A DNA stretch of 64,000 nt, taken from an uncultured Clostridia bacterium. GTDB lineage: Bacteria > Bacillota > Clostridia > Christensenellales > Aristaeellaceae. Positions 1 through 7,383 of this stretch are shown here, in pieces; the first letter of the stretch is position 1; every line of letters starts with the position of its first letter. A model generated the notes under the pieces. It was not told the DNA's origin and searched no databases. It saw only the letters and a program-made list of their open reading frames with translations. Location: the NCBI GenBank assembly GCA_934636105.1, contig CAKTZR010000012.1:32831-96830 (forward strand). Direction: 5' to 3'. Both the position numbers and the translations under genes were made by a program.

Positions 1-197
1 GTATCGTCGCCGCCGATGCCGCAGTTGGTGCCGGGATGAATGTGGGTGCCGCGCTGACGGTACAGGATGTTGCCCGCCAGGACGAACTGGCCGTCCGCAC
101 GCTTCGCGCCAAGGCGCTTAGACTCGCTGTCGCGGCCGTTGTGGGAAGAACCGGTGCCCTTCTTATGAGCGAAGAGCTGAAGATTCATCGTAAGCAT
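1..197 (-). CDS. rpmA: 50S ribosomal protein L27 (C-terminus cut by window edge)
   Basis: Structural protein of the large ribosomal subunit near the peptidyl-transferase centre. The N-terminus reads MLTMNLQLFAHKKGTGSSHN. The segment before HKKG (LQLFA) is the Firmicutes-type extension removed by the Prp protease encoded just upstream. The conserved GTHIHPG motif is visible near the window edge, and the remaining C-terminus lies outside. I chose the start at 197 because GGAGG lies 7 nt upstream; the second ATG at 188 is 16 nt away. The gene overlaps the 3' end of prp by 35 nt, so the two are probably translationally linked. The order rplU-prp-rpmA is the usual Firmicutes order. Confidence 0.96.
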   Translation of the reverse strand, partial: MLTMNLQLFAHKKGTGSSHNGRDSESKRLGAKRADGQFVLAGNILYRQRGTHIHPGTNCGIGGDD

Positions 198-540
198 CTG
201 CTTGCCTCCATTCTTCTTTCTGTATCCGAATGAGATTCGGATAAACTTTTTGAATGTCTGTCAGTCCCGTCATGACCGTTTGGAGCACGATCTGCGCTTT
301 TTCCGCCTTTTCGGCTTCAAGCGCTTTCGGCAGCTCACACCGGAGATATCCGTCCCGAACGGCGACGCTCGGCGTCACCCCCGCAACGGCTTCCAGCGCA
401 TTCACACCCGTCTGCGTCAGCGCGGAAACCGCGCAGCAGACCAGATCGTAACCCCTTATCTTCTTGCCGCCCGCATGCCCGTCGGCCACAAAGCCGCGCA
501 GCGCGCCGTCGGCAGAAGTATAGACCGTGATGGTGGTCAT
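163..540 (-). CDS. prp: Ribosomal-processing cysteine protease Prp
   Basis: Protease that removes the N-terminal extension of L27 in Firmicutes and related phyla. The 125-residue protein carries the family's catalytic His in GHAG (about residue 22) and the Cys in YDLVCCAVSAL (about residues 34-35). It lies between rplU and rpmA. The start is 3 nt after the rplU stop, with only a weak AAGAG ribosome binding site, so translation is probably coupled to rplU. The C-terminus (DESSALRS) overlaps the start of rpmA. It is slightly longer than the usual ~110 residues; the extra length is C-terminal and lies in the overlap. Confidence 0.93.
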   Translation of the reverse strand: MTTITVYTSADGALRGFVADGHAGGKKIRGYDLVCCAVSALTQTGVNALEAVAGVTPSVAVRDGYLRCELPKALEAEKAEKAQIVLQTVMTGLTDIQKVYPNLIRIQKEEWRQADAYDESSALRS

Positions 541-543
541 CTC

Positions 544-849
544 TTAGCCGATCTTGGTGATTTCCACCTTGGTGTACGGCTGGCGATGGCCCTGCTTACG
601 GCGATAGTTCTTCTTGGACTTGTACTTGTAGACGACGATCTTCTCGCCGCGGATCTGGCCGACGACCTTGCCCTCGACCTTGACGCCCTCGACAACCGGC
701 GTGCCGATCTTCACGTCGCCGTCGTTGCCCATCAGCAGAACGTCAAAAGAAACCGTGGAGTCAACCTGAGCATCGATCTTCTCGATGTAGATCACGTCGC
801 CCTCACTGACGCGGTACTGTTTGCCACCAGTCGCAATAATCGCGTACAT
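544..849 (-). CDS. rplU: 50S ribosomal protein L21
   Basis: Large-subunit ribosomal protein of 101 residues, the normal length. It begins MYAIIATGGKQYRVSEGD and ends with the family's Lys/Arg-rich YKSKKNYRRKQGHRQPYT segment that contacts 23S rRNA. GAGGAGG stands 11-12 nt before the ATG. It is the first gene of the rplU-prp-rpmA unit and follows a 79-nt leader with the features of the L21 autoregulatory leader. Confidence 0.97.
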   Translation of the reverse strand: MYAIIATGGKQYRVSEGDVIYIEKIDAQVDSTVSFDVLLMGNDGDVKIGTPVVEGVKVEGKVVGQIRGEKIVVYKYKSKKNYRRKQGHRQPYTKVEITKIG

Positions 850-928
850 TATGGTGACACCTCCTCATAAATACTCGCCGGGTTTAGGTAGCCCTTGGGC
901 ATTTGCAGACCTGTCCCGAGCGGCTTGC
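850..928 (-). ncRNA. L21 leader-type cis-regulatory RNA
   Basis: Segment between the predicted transcription start and the rplU ribosome binding site. On the minus strand it reads GGGACAGGTCTGCAAATG, then a short GCCC/GGGC hairpin, then CTACCTAAACCC and GGCGAGTAT before GAGGAGG. The AGGT/ACCT pairing around the small hairpin, the position and the ~79-nt length match my memory of the Firmicutes L21 leader. Binding of L21 to such leaders is thought to control the operon. A covariance-model search would settle it. Confidence 0.65.
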
Positions 929-934
929 CTTCCT

Positions 935-963
935 ATGATAACAGTTTTTCCTGCTGGTGTCAA
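935..963 (-). promoter_or_regulatory. Sigma-A promoter of rplU-prp-rpmA
   Basis: On the minus strand, TTGACA (958-963), a 17-nt spacer and TATCAT (935-940). Transcription should start near 928 and produce the ~79-nt L21 leader. Confidence 0.85.
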
Positions 964-1036
964 CGTTTTTTTGCTTTTTTCCGTTTAAAATCTTTCTTTT
1001 TGGCTTTTAGCTCGAAAAATTTCTATTTTGGGTTCT

Positions 1037-2296
1037 TTAAATCCACCACGCCGGAATTTGCAGCACGTTTTCCCGAAGCGCACCCGGCTGCGGGCACATG
1101 CAGACCACCGCACCCATGCCCCGCTTCTTCTCCGGAATCTGTTCAAGCACCTGAAACGCGCTGGTCATGTCTGCCGAAACGCGGGAGGCCTTCTTGATTT
1201 CAACCGGATAAAGTACGCCGTTTTCCTCCAAGATGAGGTCGATTTTGCCTTCGGCCTGAACCGTTTCGCCGTTCTTCTGCGTCTTGATTTTATCCTTGCC
1301 CCGATAATACGACACAAAATATCGATAATCCAGCCCTGCGTTGGAAAAGGATTTTAAAATTTCGGAAATGACAAACGTTTCAAAAATCGGTCCGCCCATC
1401 GCACCGCAGGCCAGCGCATCGGCGGTCAGCCATCTTGTCAGATAACACACAAGACCCGTATCGCGGAAATAGAGCTTCGGCGTCTTTGTCGCCCGCTTGA
1501 GCGCTGTTGACGCATACGGTTCAAGCAGATACACGATGCCGGATGCTTCCAAAATCGACATCCAGTTTTTGACGGTGGTCACATCCTTGCCCACCTCGTC
1601 GGCGATATTGGAGTAATTCAGCACCTCGCCCGTTCTGGCCGCCGCCGCGACCATAAATCGGCGGAAGGTATCCAAATCCTGCACGGCAGACAGCTCACGC
1701 ACGTCCCTTTCGATGTAGGTGCGCACATAGTCTGCATAAAAATCCGCCCATTCCAGCTGCCTGTTTTGCAGCGCAGGATACGACCCGCGATGAATGACCT
1801 CCCACAGGTTTTCAGGGGTCTGCACGCTTTTCTGTCTTTCCAGGATGTATTCCATCGTCGGCAGAAATCGCGTGTTAAACGCGTCGCCCTGTATTTCGCG
1901 AAGGGAAAGCCCCGGCAATTCTATGATGCTGATTCGGCCAGACAGCGGCTCGGACACGTTTTTCATCAATTTGAATTGCTGCGAACCGGATAAAAAGAAC
2001 AATCCCGTTTCATCGGTTTCGTCACATTTCATTTTGATGTAGCGAAACAACATCGGCGCGCGCTGCACCTCGTCAATCGTAATCGGCGGCTGATTGAGCA
2101 TCATGAACATTGAGCCGTTTTCATTGGCCTGCTCCTCCAGAAAAGGATCATCCAGCGACACATATTTGCGCTCTGAAAAGAGTTTTTTGAGAATCGTCGA
2201 TTTGCCAACCTGCCTGGGGCCTGTCACCAGCACCGCCTTATAGGTTTTCGCCGCTTTCTCCAAACGCGCTTCAATCGCCCGATGAATGTACGTCAT
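1037..2296 (-). CDS. AAA_14 / DUF4143 family ATPase
   Basis: Predicted 420-residue ATPase of the AAA_14-DUF4143 group, which is widespread in anaerobes and has no firm function. Walker A is GPRQVGKST (about residues 26-34) and Walker B is around ITIDEVQRAP. A winged-helix-like stretch (YSNIADEVGKDVTTVKNWM) follows. The C-terminal DUF4143 part contains a PD-(D/E)XK-like signature, KIDLILEENG..YPVEIKKA. I start at 2296, where AGGAGG precedes ATG by 10 nt; the upstream ATG at 2347 would translate a palindrome and lacks a good site. It has its own promoter and is monocistronic. Confidence 0.85.
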   Translation of the reverse strand: MTYIHRAIEARLEKAAKTYKAVLVTGPRQVGKSTILKKLFSERKYVSLDDPFLEEQANENGSMFMMLNQPPITIDEVQRAPMLFRYIKMKCDETDETGLFFLSGSQQFKLMKNVSEPLSGRISIIELPGLSLREIQGDAFNTRFLPTMEYILERQKSVQTPENLWEVIHRGSYPALQNRQLEWADFYADYVRTYIERDVRELSAVQDLDTFRRFMVAAAARTGEVLNYSNIADEVGKDVTTVKNWMSILEASGIVYLLEPYASTALKRATKTPKLYFRDTGLVCYLTRWLTADALACGAMGGPIFETFVISEILKSFSNAGLDYRYFVSYYRGKDKIKTQKNGETVQAEGKIDLILEENGVLYPVEIKKASRVSADMTSAFQVLEQIPEKKRGMGAVVCMCPQPGALRENVLQIPAWWI

Positions 2297-2314
2297 GTTC
2301 CGTCGCCCTCCTTT

Positions 2315-2345
2315 GACGAATTTAGAATTGAATTCTAAATTCGTC
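2315..2345. promoter_or_regulatory. Perfect 15-bp inverted repeat (putative operator)
   Basis: Arms GACGAATTTAGAATT and AATTCTAAATTCGTC are exact reverse complements separated by a single G. The repeat begins 3 nt past the -10 box of the ATPase promoter and ends 11 nt before its ribosome binding site, so it covers the transcription start. It could be a protein operator or an RNA hairpin at the 5' end of the message. No T-tract follows it, so it is not a terminator. Confidence 0.8.
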
Positions 2346-2348
2346 ATT

Positions 2349-2378
2349 ATTGTAGCATAGAAGCCTGAATCTATGCAA
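2349..2378 (-). promoter_or_regulatory. Promoter of the AAA_14/DUF4143 ATPase gene
   Basis: Minus strand TTGCAT (2373-2378), 18-nt spacer, TACAAT (2349-2354). The -35 box directly abuts the T-tract of the deoC terminator. The palindrome at 2315-2345 overlaps the expected start site. Confidence 0.75.
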
Positions 2379-2405
2379 GAAAAAAAGCGCCGATCGCTCG
2401 ACGCT
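2379..2405 (-). terminator. Terminator of deoC
   Basis: Minus strand stem AGCGTCGA / TCGGCGCT closed by a GCGA tetraloop, 8 bp with one wobble pair, followed by eight T residues. Confidence 0.85.
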
Positions 2406-2412
2406 TCTTCTC

Positions 2413-3087
2413 TTAATACCCCGTCGCTTCCTCGTTCTTGACCAGCTTGACAATGCGGCTCGTACCCAGTCTCGTTGCGCCCAGCTCGATGAACTTGTAC
2501 GCGTCGTCCAGCGAGGCGATGCCTCCCGCCGCCTTGATACCCTTGCCCGGCTTCATGTGCGCCTTCATCAGCGCCACGTCGTCAAACGTCGCGCCCGTGG
2601 TGGAGAAGCCCGTCGAAGTCTTGATGAAATCCGCGTCGGATTTCGAAACGATATCGCACATGCGAATCTTTTCATCTTCGGTCAGCAGGCAGGTTTCGAT
2701 GATAACCTTGAGCGTGTGTCCCGCGCAGGCCGCCTTGACCGCGTTGATTTCGGCAAGCACTTCGTCGTCGCGCCCATCCTTGAGCATACCGATGTTGATG
2801 ACCATGTCCACCTCGTCCGCACCGTTTTTCACCGCGTCGGCCGCTTCGAAGACCTTCGCTTCCGTCGTGGAATAGCCCGTCGGGAAGCCGATGACCGTAC
2901 ACACGCCCACCTTGTCCGCCCGATCCTGCATGTAGGCCTTGCAGCGCGCCACATAGCTGGCCGGGATGCACACCGTCGCCGTGTGATACTTCATCGCGTC
3001 GTCGCAAATTTCCTTAATCTGCGCCCAGGTCGATTCGGGCTTGAGCAGCGTGTGATCCACCATTGCGAGCATTTTGCCAAGTTCCAT
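2413..3087 (-). CDS. deoC: Deoxyribose-phosphate aldolase
   Basis: Class I aldolase that cleaves 2-deoxy-D-ribose 5-phosphate to acetaldehyde and glyceraldehyde 3-phosphate, in deoxynucleoside catabolism. The ~224-residue TIM barrel has the Schiff-base lysine motif FIKTSTGFST and the second conserved lysine in IKAAGGI. The phosphate-binding GTSRIVK region is near the C-terminus. AGGAGG is 1 nt from the ATG at 3093 but 7 nt from the ATG at 3087, so 3087 is the better start (MELGKMLAM). Transcribed alone between its own promoter and terminator. Confidence 0.95.
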   Translation of the reverse strand: MELGKMLAMVDHTLLKPESTWAQIKEICDDAMKYHTATVCIPASYVARCKAYMQDRADKVGVCTVIGFPTGYSTTEAKVFEAADAVKNGADEVDMVINIGMLKDGRDDEVLAEINAVKAACAGHTLKVIIETCLLTEDEKIRMCDIVSKSDADFIKTSTGFSTTGATFDDVALMKAHMKPGKGIKAAGGIASLDDAYKFIELGATRLGTSRIVKLVKNEEATGY

Positions 3088-3118
3088 ATTCATTCCTCCT
3101 GCGTTCTCGTTTTTCTTT

Positions 3119-3147
3119 ATTATACGCTATGTGCGGTTTCGGGGCAA
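3119..3147 (-). promoter_or_regulatory. Promoter of deoC
   Basis: Minus strand TTGCCC (3142-3147), 17-nt spacer, consensus TATAAT (3119-3124). It is back to back with the divergent gene at 3224. Confidence 0.8.
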
Positions 3148-3223
3148 GCGCCTGTTTGGCTCTTTCTTTTTTTCCAAATCGGGCGTATACTGATGTCATA
3201 TGAACAAAACGGGAGGTTTTTTG

Positions 3224-4039
3224 ATGATAATCGGCATGCGCGGCCACGATTTCGGCCGCATGGAACCCCGCGCGCTGGCACAGGCGATTCGCGAAGCCGG
3301 GTTTGAGGCTACCCAGCTTGCTTTCACCAAGGCGTTTCCCGCGCCCGCCGAGCAGTATATGACGCATGACGCGCTTCTCGAAATCCGCGATGCGTTTGCC
3401 GGGCTGGCTCTGCCCGTGATGGGCTGCTATGTCAGCGCAAGCGACCGCAATCCCGATGCGCTGGCCGAAGCGAAGGCGCGTTTCAAGCGTTCGCTGTCCG
3501 CCAGCGTCATGCTCGGCGCGGGCTGCGTCGGCACGGAGACAACGCATTTCACCTTTCCTGAATCCGAACGCGAAGCCGCCTATGCCCGCCTGCTGGATTT
3601 CACCCGCGAGGTCTGCGCACATGCGGAACAGGTACATGCGCTCGTGGGCATTGAGCCGGTCGCGCTGCATACGCTCAACACGCCGGAGCTGACCCGCCGC
3701 CTGATCGCGGACGTGAACAGTCCGAATCTGCGGATCATTCTGGATACGGCGAACCTCATCACCCCCGAAACCGCCGCGCCCGAAGCCCAGATGGAAATTT
3801 TGGAGCGTGCGCTCTCCTGCTTCGGCCGGCGGGTCTGCGTGCTGCACGTCAAGGACGGTGTGTTTAACAGCGAGGGCCAGTGGGAAAACCGTCCGCTCGG
3901 TCAGGGCGTGATGGATTGGCCGCATCTGCTTCCCCGCCTGCGGGCACACAACGACGCGCTCTGCGCCCTGCGGGAGGGCGTTTTTCCCGGCATGGCAAAG
4001 GAAGAATGCCAAATCATGCACCGCTGGCTGAATCAATAA
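3224..4039 (+). CDS. Sugar phosphate isomerase/epimerase family TIM-barrel protein
   Basis: About 271 residues resembling the xylose-isomerase-like TIM barrel family (AP_endonuc_2). These proteins isomerise or epimerise sugars, or act on inositol derivatives, and need a divalent metal. Likely metal-site segments are the Glu in VGIEPVALHT, the Asp/Asn in RIILDTANL and the His in VCVLHVKDG. The start at 3224 has GGGAGG 7 nt upstream; the in-frame ATG eight codons earlier does not. Divergent from deoC. The substrate cannot be inferred from the sequence. Confidence 0.82.
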   Translation: MIIGMRGHDFGRMEPRALAQAIREAGFEATQLAFTKAFPAPAEQYMTHDALLEIRDAFAGLALPVMGCYVSASDRNPDALAEAKARFKRSLSASVMLGAGCVGTETTHFTFPESEREAAYARLLDFTREVCAHAEQVHALVGIEPVALHTLNTPELTRRLIADVNSPNLRIILDTANLITPETAAPEAQMEILERALSCFGRRVCVLHVKDGVFNSEGQWENRPLGQGVMDWPHLLPRLRAHNDALCALREGVFPGMAKEECQIMHRWLNQ

Positions 4040-4130
4040 GCGGCCTGAGGCCGCTCTCACTTCCGCCAGAGCTTGTAAGACTTCAAGGCTTTATTCACGC
4101 GGGCGGCCTTCTGCAATTTTCCATAAATGA

Positions 4131-4154
4131 AAAGGACTGCGCGCGCAGCCCTTT
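4131..4154. terminator. Probable bidirectional terminator between convergent genes
   Basis: Stem AAAGGACTGC / GCAGCCCTTT with a GCGC loop and one mismatch on the plus strand (a wobble pair on the minus strand). It sits 2 nt past the stop of the acetyltransferase gene and about 90 nt past the convergent isomerase-like gene. The T-tracts are short. A second hairpin (AGCGGCC-TGA-GGCCGCT, 4039-4055) directly follows the upstream stop codon. Confidence 0.5.
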
Positions 4155-4156
4155 CT

Positions 4157-4750
4157 TTATGCCTGTTCGATGATGCGAAGCGCTCCTTCTCTGACCTGGT
4201 CAAAGCGCAGAATCGACGGTTGATTGCGGACATGCGCCCCGATGTGCTTTTCCATCCACACCATGTCATACCAGGTGTCAAACTTATAGCCGCACTGGTG
4301 GAACGCGCCGACCATGCGGTAGCCCATCTTTTCATGGAAACGCACGCTGTCCATCGTCAAATGCGCATCCGGCGCGCTCGGCACGGCAATGCAGGCTTCC
4401 ACATTGGTCAGCCGCTGGAGCTTGAGAATTGCTTCCATCGCATCGTAAAGTTTCCGGCCCACGCCCATGCGCCGCACGTCCCGCTTGACGTAAACGCTCA
4501 TCTCCACGCACCACTGATAGGCCGCGCGCGGATGGAACGCCCCTGCATAAGCATAACCGACGATTTCTCCGTCGTTTTCCGCGACCAGATACGGGAAGCT
4601 TTCCAGCGTGTGCGCGATACGCGCGGCAAACTCTGCCACACTCGGCACATCATATTCAAACGTAATCGCCGTCTCCCGTACATACGGCGCGTAGATATCC
4701 ACCAGCGCCGCCGCATCCTCCGGCGCGGCCACGCGAAGCTGAACAGCCAT
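4157..4750 (-). CDS. GNAT family N-acetyltransferase, phosphinothricin-acetyltransferase-like
   Basis: About 197 residues with a GNAT fold. The acetyl-CoA binding motif RRMGVGRKLYDAM lies mid-protein, preceded by VEMSVYVKRD. The segment HEKMGYRMVGAFHQCGYKFDTWYDMVWMEK is typical of the phosphinothricin/methionine-sulfone acetyltransferase branch, whose members N-acetylate small amines, often for detoxification. The start at 4750 is set by GGAGG 8-9 nt upstream; that site lies inside the 3' end of the preceding deacetylase gene, so the two form an operon. The real substrate is unknown. Confidence 0.85.
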   Translation of the reverse strand: MAVQLRVAAPEDAAALVDIYAPYVRETAITFEYDVPSVAEFAARIAHTLESFPYLVAENDGEIVGYAYAGAFHPRAAYQWCVEMSVYVKRDVRRMGVGRKLYDAMEAILKLQRLTNVEACIAVPSAPDAHLTMDSVRFHEKMGYRMVGAFHQCGYKFDTWYDMVWMEKHIGAHVRNQPSILRFDQVREGALRIIEQA

Positions 4751-4764
4751 AAAGTGCTCCTCCC

Positions 4765-5928
4765 TCACTCCAGATTTTCAAAAAAGTCATCCTTTTCCAC
4801 ATCTTCCCCGACCGTCGAAAACGCCAAGCCGAATTTCGAGTTATCATACGGCCCGAAATCCTGCACATGGTAATCCGTCCGCTGCTGGGAGATGTGGCAT
4901 TCAAACGCCCGGCAGGCGATATCAAATGCGGTTTGCCCGCCAAACGCCGCCAGCGGCTTACGCCAATCCATCTTCACCGGATTCTGCTCGTACAAATGGA
5001 GATACAGCTTTTTCACCTGCCACGGCTCGCTGTGCGCCATCTTCTCCTGATAGGTTTCGTCCGCCGCCAGCGCGATGGCCGCCTGCGCCGCATCCGCCGC
5101 CGCCCGGTGCGCGCCGTGGCCGTATTCGCCGTTCACGTCCTGCGTCACCACAACGTCCGGCCTGCACGCGCGATAGGCTTCGGCCACAAAGCGATACACG
5201 CTCTCCCGGCTCCATCCCTTCTGCTCGTACATGCCCTTGAGCGTCAGCTGATATTTATCCGGGAAATGCCCGATGATGGGATAGTTCTTCACGCCGCAGA
5301 GCCATAATCCGTCCAGTAGTTCCAGCCGCCGATACGGCATGGTCGGCACGAGGTAGGCCACCTGCACCTTTTTGCCCATTTCCCCGGCATAATAGGGAAT
5401 CGTGCCGCCCAGAAACAGAATTTCGTCGTCCGGATGCGCCGCCAGCGCCAGCAAATCCGCTTTTTCCAGCGGCGCTTCCCATTGCTGCACCCAGTCCGGC
5501 GCGTCGCCCTCGCCGAAGACGTGCAGCTCTGCGATGAACAGCCGTCCCTTTCCATCCTTCGGGCGGATACGCACGGTGCTTGCGCCCGCATCCAGCGCTG
5601 CATATTCCGCCAAAAACGCGCCGTCCCGCTCGGCGACGGTCTGCCACGAGCCGGATTCGTCCTGCGTCTGCACCTCGAACGCCGTCGCGTTGTCATAAAA
5701 CTGCACGTACACGCCGCCGATGGTTTCCCCCGCCTCAATCTGCACATACGCATAGCTGTTCGACGAGGAATCCCAATGCGTGCGATAATCGCCGTCCGTC
5801 ATGCGTTCCAGCGTCTTTTTGCCCACGCTGGTCAGCGCGCATTGATCCGTAATCTCCGCCGCCGTCTGCGCAAACGCCGCAGGCGCAAGCAGCATCAGCG
5901 CCGCCAACACGAAAAACAACCGTTTCAT
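4765..5928 (-). CDS. Secreted PIG-L family deacetylase with N-terminal discoidin-like domain
   Basis: 387 residues. A signal peptide (about 1-20, ending AAFAQ) precedes a galactose-binding/F5-8C-like domain (about 25-140) that would bind carbohydrate. The PIG-L/LmbE N-acetyl-sugar deacetylase domain follows, with the zinc motif AAHPDDE (about 160-166) and the second ligand region YGHGAHRAAA. The family hydrolyses N-acetyl groups from GlcNAc-type sugars. There is no lipobox, so it is probably released or periplasmic. The gene leads a two-gene unit with the GNAT acetyltransferase. A TATGAT -10 box lies upstream but its -35 is poor. Confidence 0.88.
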   Translation of the reverse strand: MKRLFFVLAALMLLAPAAFAQTAAEITDQCALTSVGKKTLERMTDGDYRTHWDSSSNSYAYVQIEAGETIGGVYVQFYDNATAFEVQTQDESGSWQTVAERDGAFLAEYAALDAGASTVRIRPKDGKGRLFIAELHVFGEGDAPDWVQQWEAPLEKADLLALAAHPDDEILFLGGTIPYYAGEMGKKVQVAYLVPTMPYRRLELLDGLWLCGVKNYPIIGHFPDKYQLTLKGMYEQKGWSRESVYRFVAEAYRACRPDVVVTQDVNGEYGHGAHRAAADAAQAAIALAADETYQEKMAHSEPWQVKKLYLHLYEQNPVKMDWRKPLAAFGGQTAFDIACRAFECHISQQRTDYHVQDFGPYDNSKFGLAFSTVGEDVEKDDFFENLE

Positions 5929-5998
5929 CCTTTTGCCTCCGCTTTTTTCCTTCGCGCATCATCATACCACATTTTCCCCACAAAATAAAGTTTGTCCC

Positions 5999-6028
5999 TT
6001 GCCCTTGGCCATGGGCGGATGCTATAAT
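5999..6028 (+). promoter_or_regulatory. Promoter of the phosphofructokinase gene
   Basis: TTGCCC (5999-6004), 18-nt spacer, TATAAT (6023-6028). The start codon follows about 40 nt later. Confidence 0.75.
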
Positions 6029-6069
6029 GGGCAGGATGGTTTGAACGAATCCGGAAAAAAGGAATAAAT

Positions 6070-7320
6070 TTGGAAAGCGAGCGATTAACAAGCATGGGCA
6101 TCAACGCGATTGTCGGCCAGAGCGGCGGCCCCACCTGTGTCATCAATGCCAGTCTCGCGGGCGTTTTCAGCGCCTGCCGGAAGCATGGCGTTCAAAAGGT
6201 TTACGGCATGCGCCACGGCGTGCAGGGCCTGCTCAAGGATGAAGTGATCGACCTGACGGAAGCGCTCGACGCGCCGGGGCAGCTGACCCTGCTGCGCCAT
6301 ACGCCCGCTTCGTATCTGGGCAGCTGCCGCTACAAACTGCCGGAAAGCGGCCAGATGGAAGCGGTCTATCAGGCGATTTTCGACGCGCTGCATCGTTATG
6401 ATATCGGCTATTTCTTCTATATCGGCGGCAACGACAGCATGGATACCATCCTCAAGCTGAGCGACTACGCCGCCAAAATCGGCAGCGATATCCGCTTTAT
6501 CGGCGTACCCAAGACGATCGACAACGATCTGACCCACACCGACCACACGCCGGGCTATGGCTCGGCGGCAAAATACATCGGCACGACGATCAAGGAACTG
6601 GTGCGCGATTCCACGATTTACGACCTCAAATCCGTAACCGTCGTGGAAATCATGGGCCGCAACGCGGGCTGGCTGACCGCCGCCGCCGCACTCGCGGAGG
6701 ATGACGACTGCGAGGGCGCAGCGATGATCTGCCTGCCGGAGGTGCCGTTTGATCCGGAACACTTCATCGCCCGCGTAGACGCGCTTCAGCAGCAAACGCC
6801 GTCGCTGGTCGTCGCGGTTTCCGAGGGCGTGCGCACGGCGGAGGGGCGCTATGTCTGCGAGCTGGCGCACAACCCCGTCAATGTCGATGCGTTCGGCCAC
6901 ACCTATCTGGGCGGCACGGCGCATTATCTGTCCGGTCTCATCGCCGCGCGGCTGCACAGCAAGACCCGCGCCGTCGAGCTTTCCACCCTCCAGCGGTGCG
7001 CCGCGCACGTCGCCAGCGAAACGGACGTCTCCGAAGCTTTTGACGTGGGTGCTTTCGCGGTGGATGCGGCGTTCGAAGGCAAAACCGGCATGATGGCCGC
7101 GCTCAAGCGCGTGAGCGACGCGCCCTATGTCTGCGGCTTTGAGCTGCACGATATCCACGACATCGCCAATCTGGAAAAGAAAATTCCGCTTGACTGGATC
7201 GACGCGGCGCATTACCGCCTTCGTGAGCCGTTCTTGACCTATGCCCGCCCGCTGATCGCGCAGGAGGTCAAGCCGGAGTACCAAAAGGGACTGCCGAGGC
7301 ATTTGAGGCTGAAGCGATAA
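6070..7320 (+). CDS. pfp: 6-phosphofructokinase, pyrophosphate-dependent type
   Basis: 416-residue group II phosphofructokinase that phosphorylates fructose 6-phosphate. The donor-specificity positions read GGNDS (about 119-123) and PKTIDND (about 147-153). In ATP enzymes these are GGDGS and PGTIDND. Asp and Lys at the two diagnostic positions point to PPi as donor, making the step reversible. MGRNAGW (about 196) is the substrate-binding signature. The frame opens with TTG at 6070, preceded by AAGGA at 6 nt; an ATG at 6094 is the alternative and gives the conventional MGINAIVGQSGGPT start. Monocistronic with promoter and terminator. Confidence 0.93.
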   Translation: MESERLTSMGINAIVGQSGGPTCVINASLAGVFSACRKHGVQKVYGMRHGVQGLLKDEVIDLTEALDAPGQLTLLRHTPASYLGSCRYKLPESGQMEAVYQAIFDALHRYDIGYFFYIGGNDSMDTILKLSDYAAKIGSDIRFIGVPKTIDNDLTHTDHTPGYGSAAKYIGTTIKELVRDSTIYDLKSVTVVEIMGRNAGWLTAAAALAEDDDCEGAAMICLPEVPFDPEHFIARVDALQQQTPSLVVAVSEGVRTAEGRYVCELAHNPVNVDAFGHTYLGGTAHYLSGLIAARLHSKTRAVELSTLQRCAAHVASETDVSEAFDVGAFAVDAAFEGKTGMMAALKRVSDAPYVCGFELHDIHDIANLEKKIPLDWIDAAHYRLREPFLTYARPLIAQEVKPEYQKGLPRHLRLKR

Positions 7321-7326
7321 AGCAAT

Positions 7327-7365
7327 AGGCACGAGCGCTTTTCACACACCCGTGCCTTTCTTTTT
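7327..7365 (+). terminator. Terminator of the phosphofructokinase gene
   Basis: Stem AGGCACG / CGTGCCT with a 17-nt loop, followed by TTTCTTTTT. On the minus strand the same hairpin could serve the convergent polysaccharide operon. Confidence 0.75.
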
Positions 7366-7383
7366 CACTTTTTTGGGGAAAAA

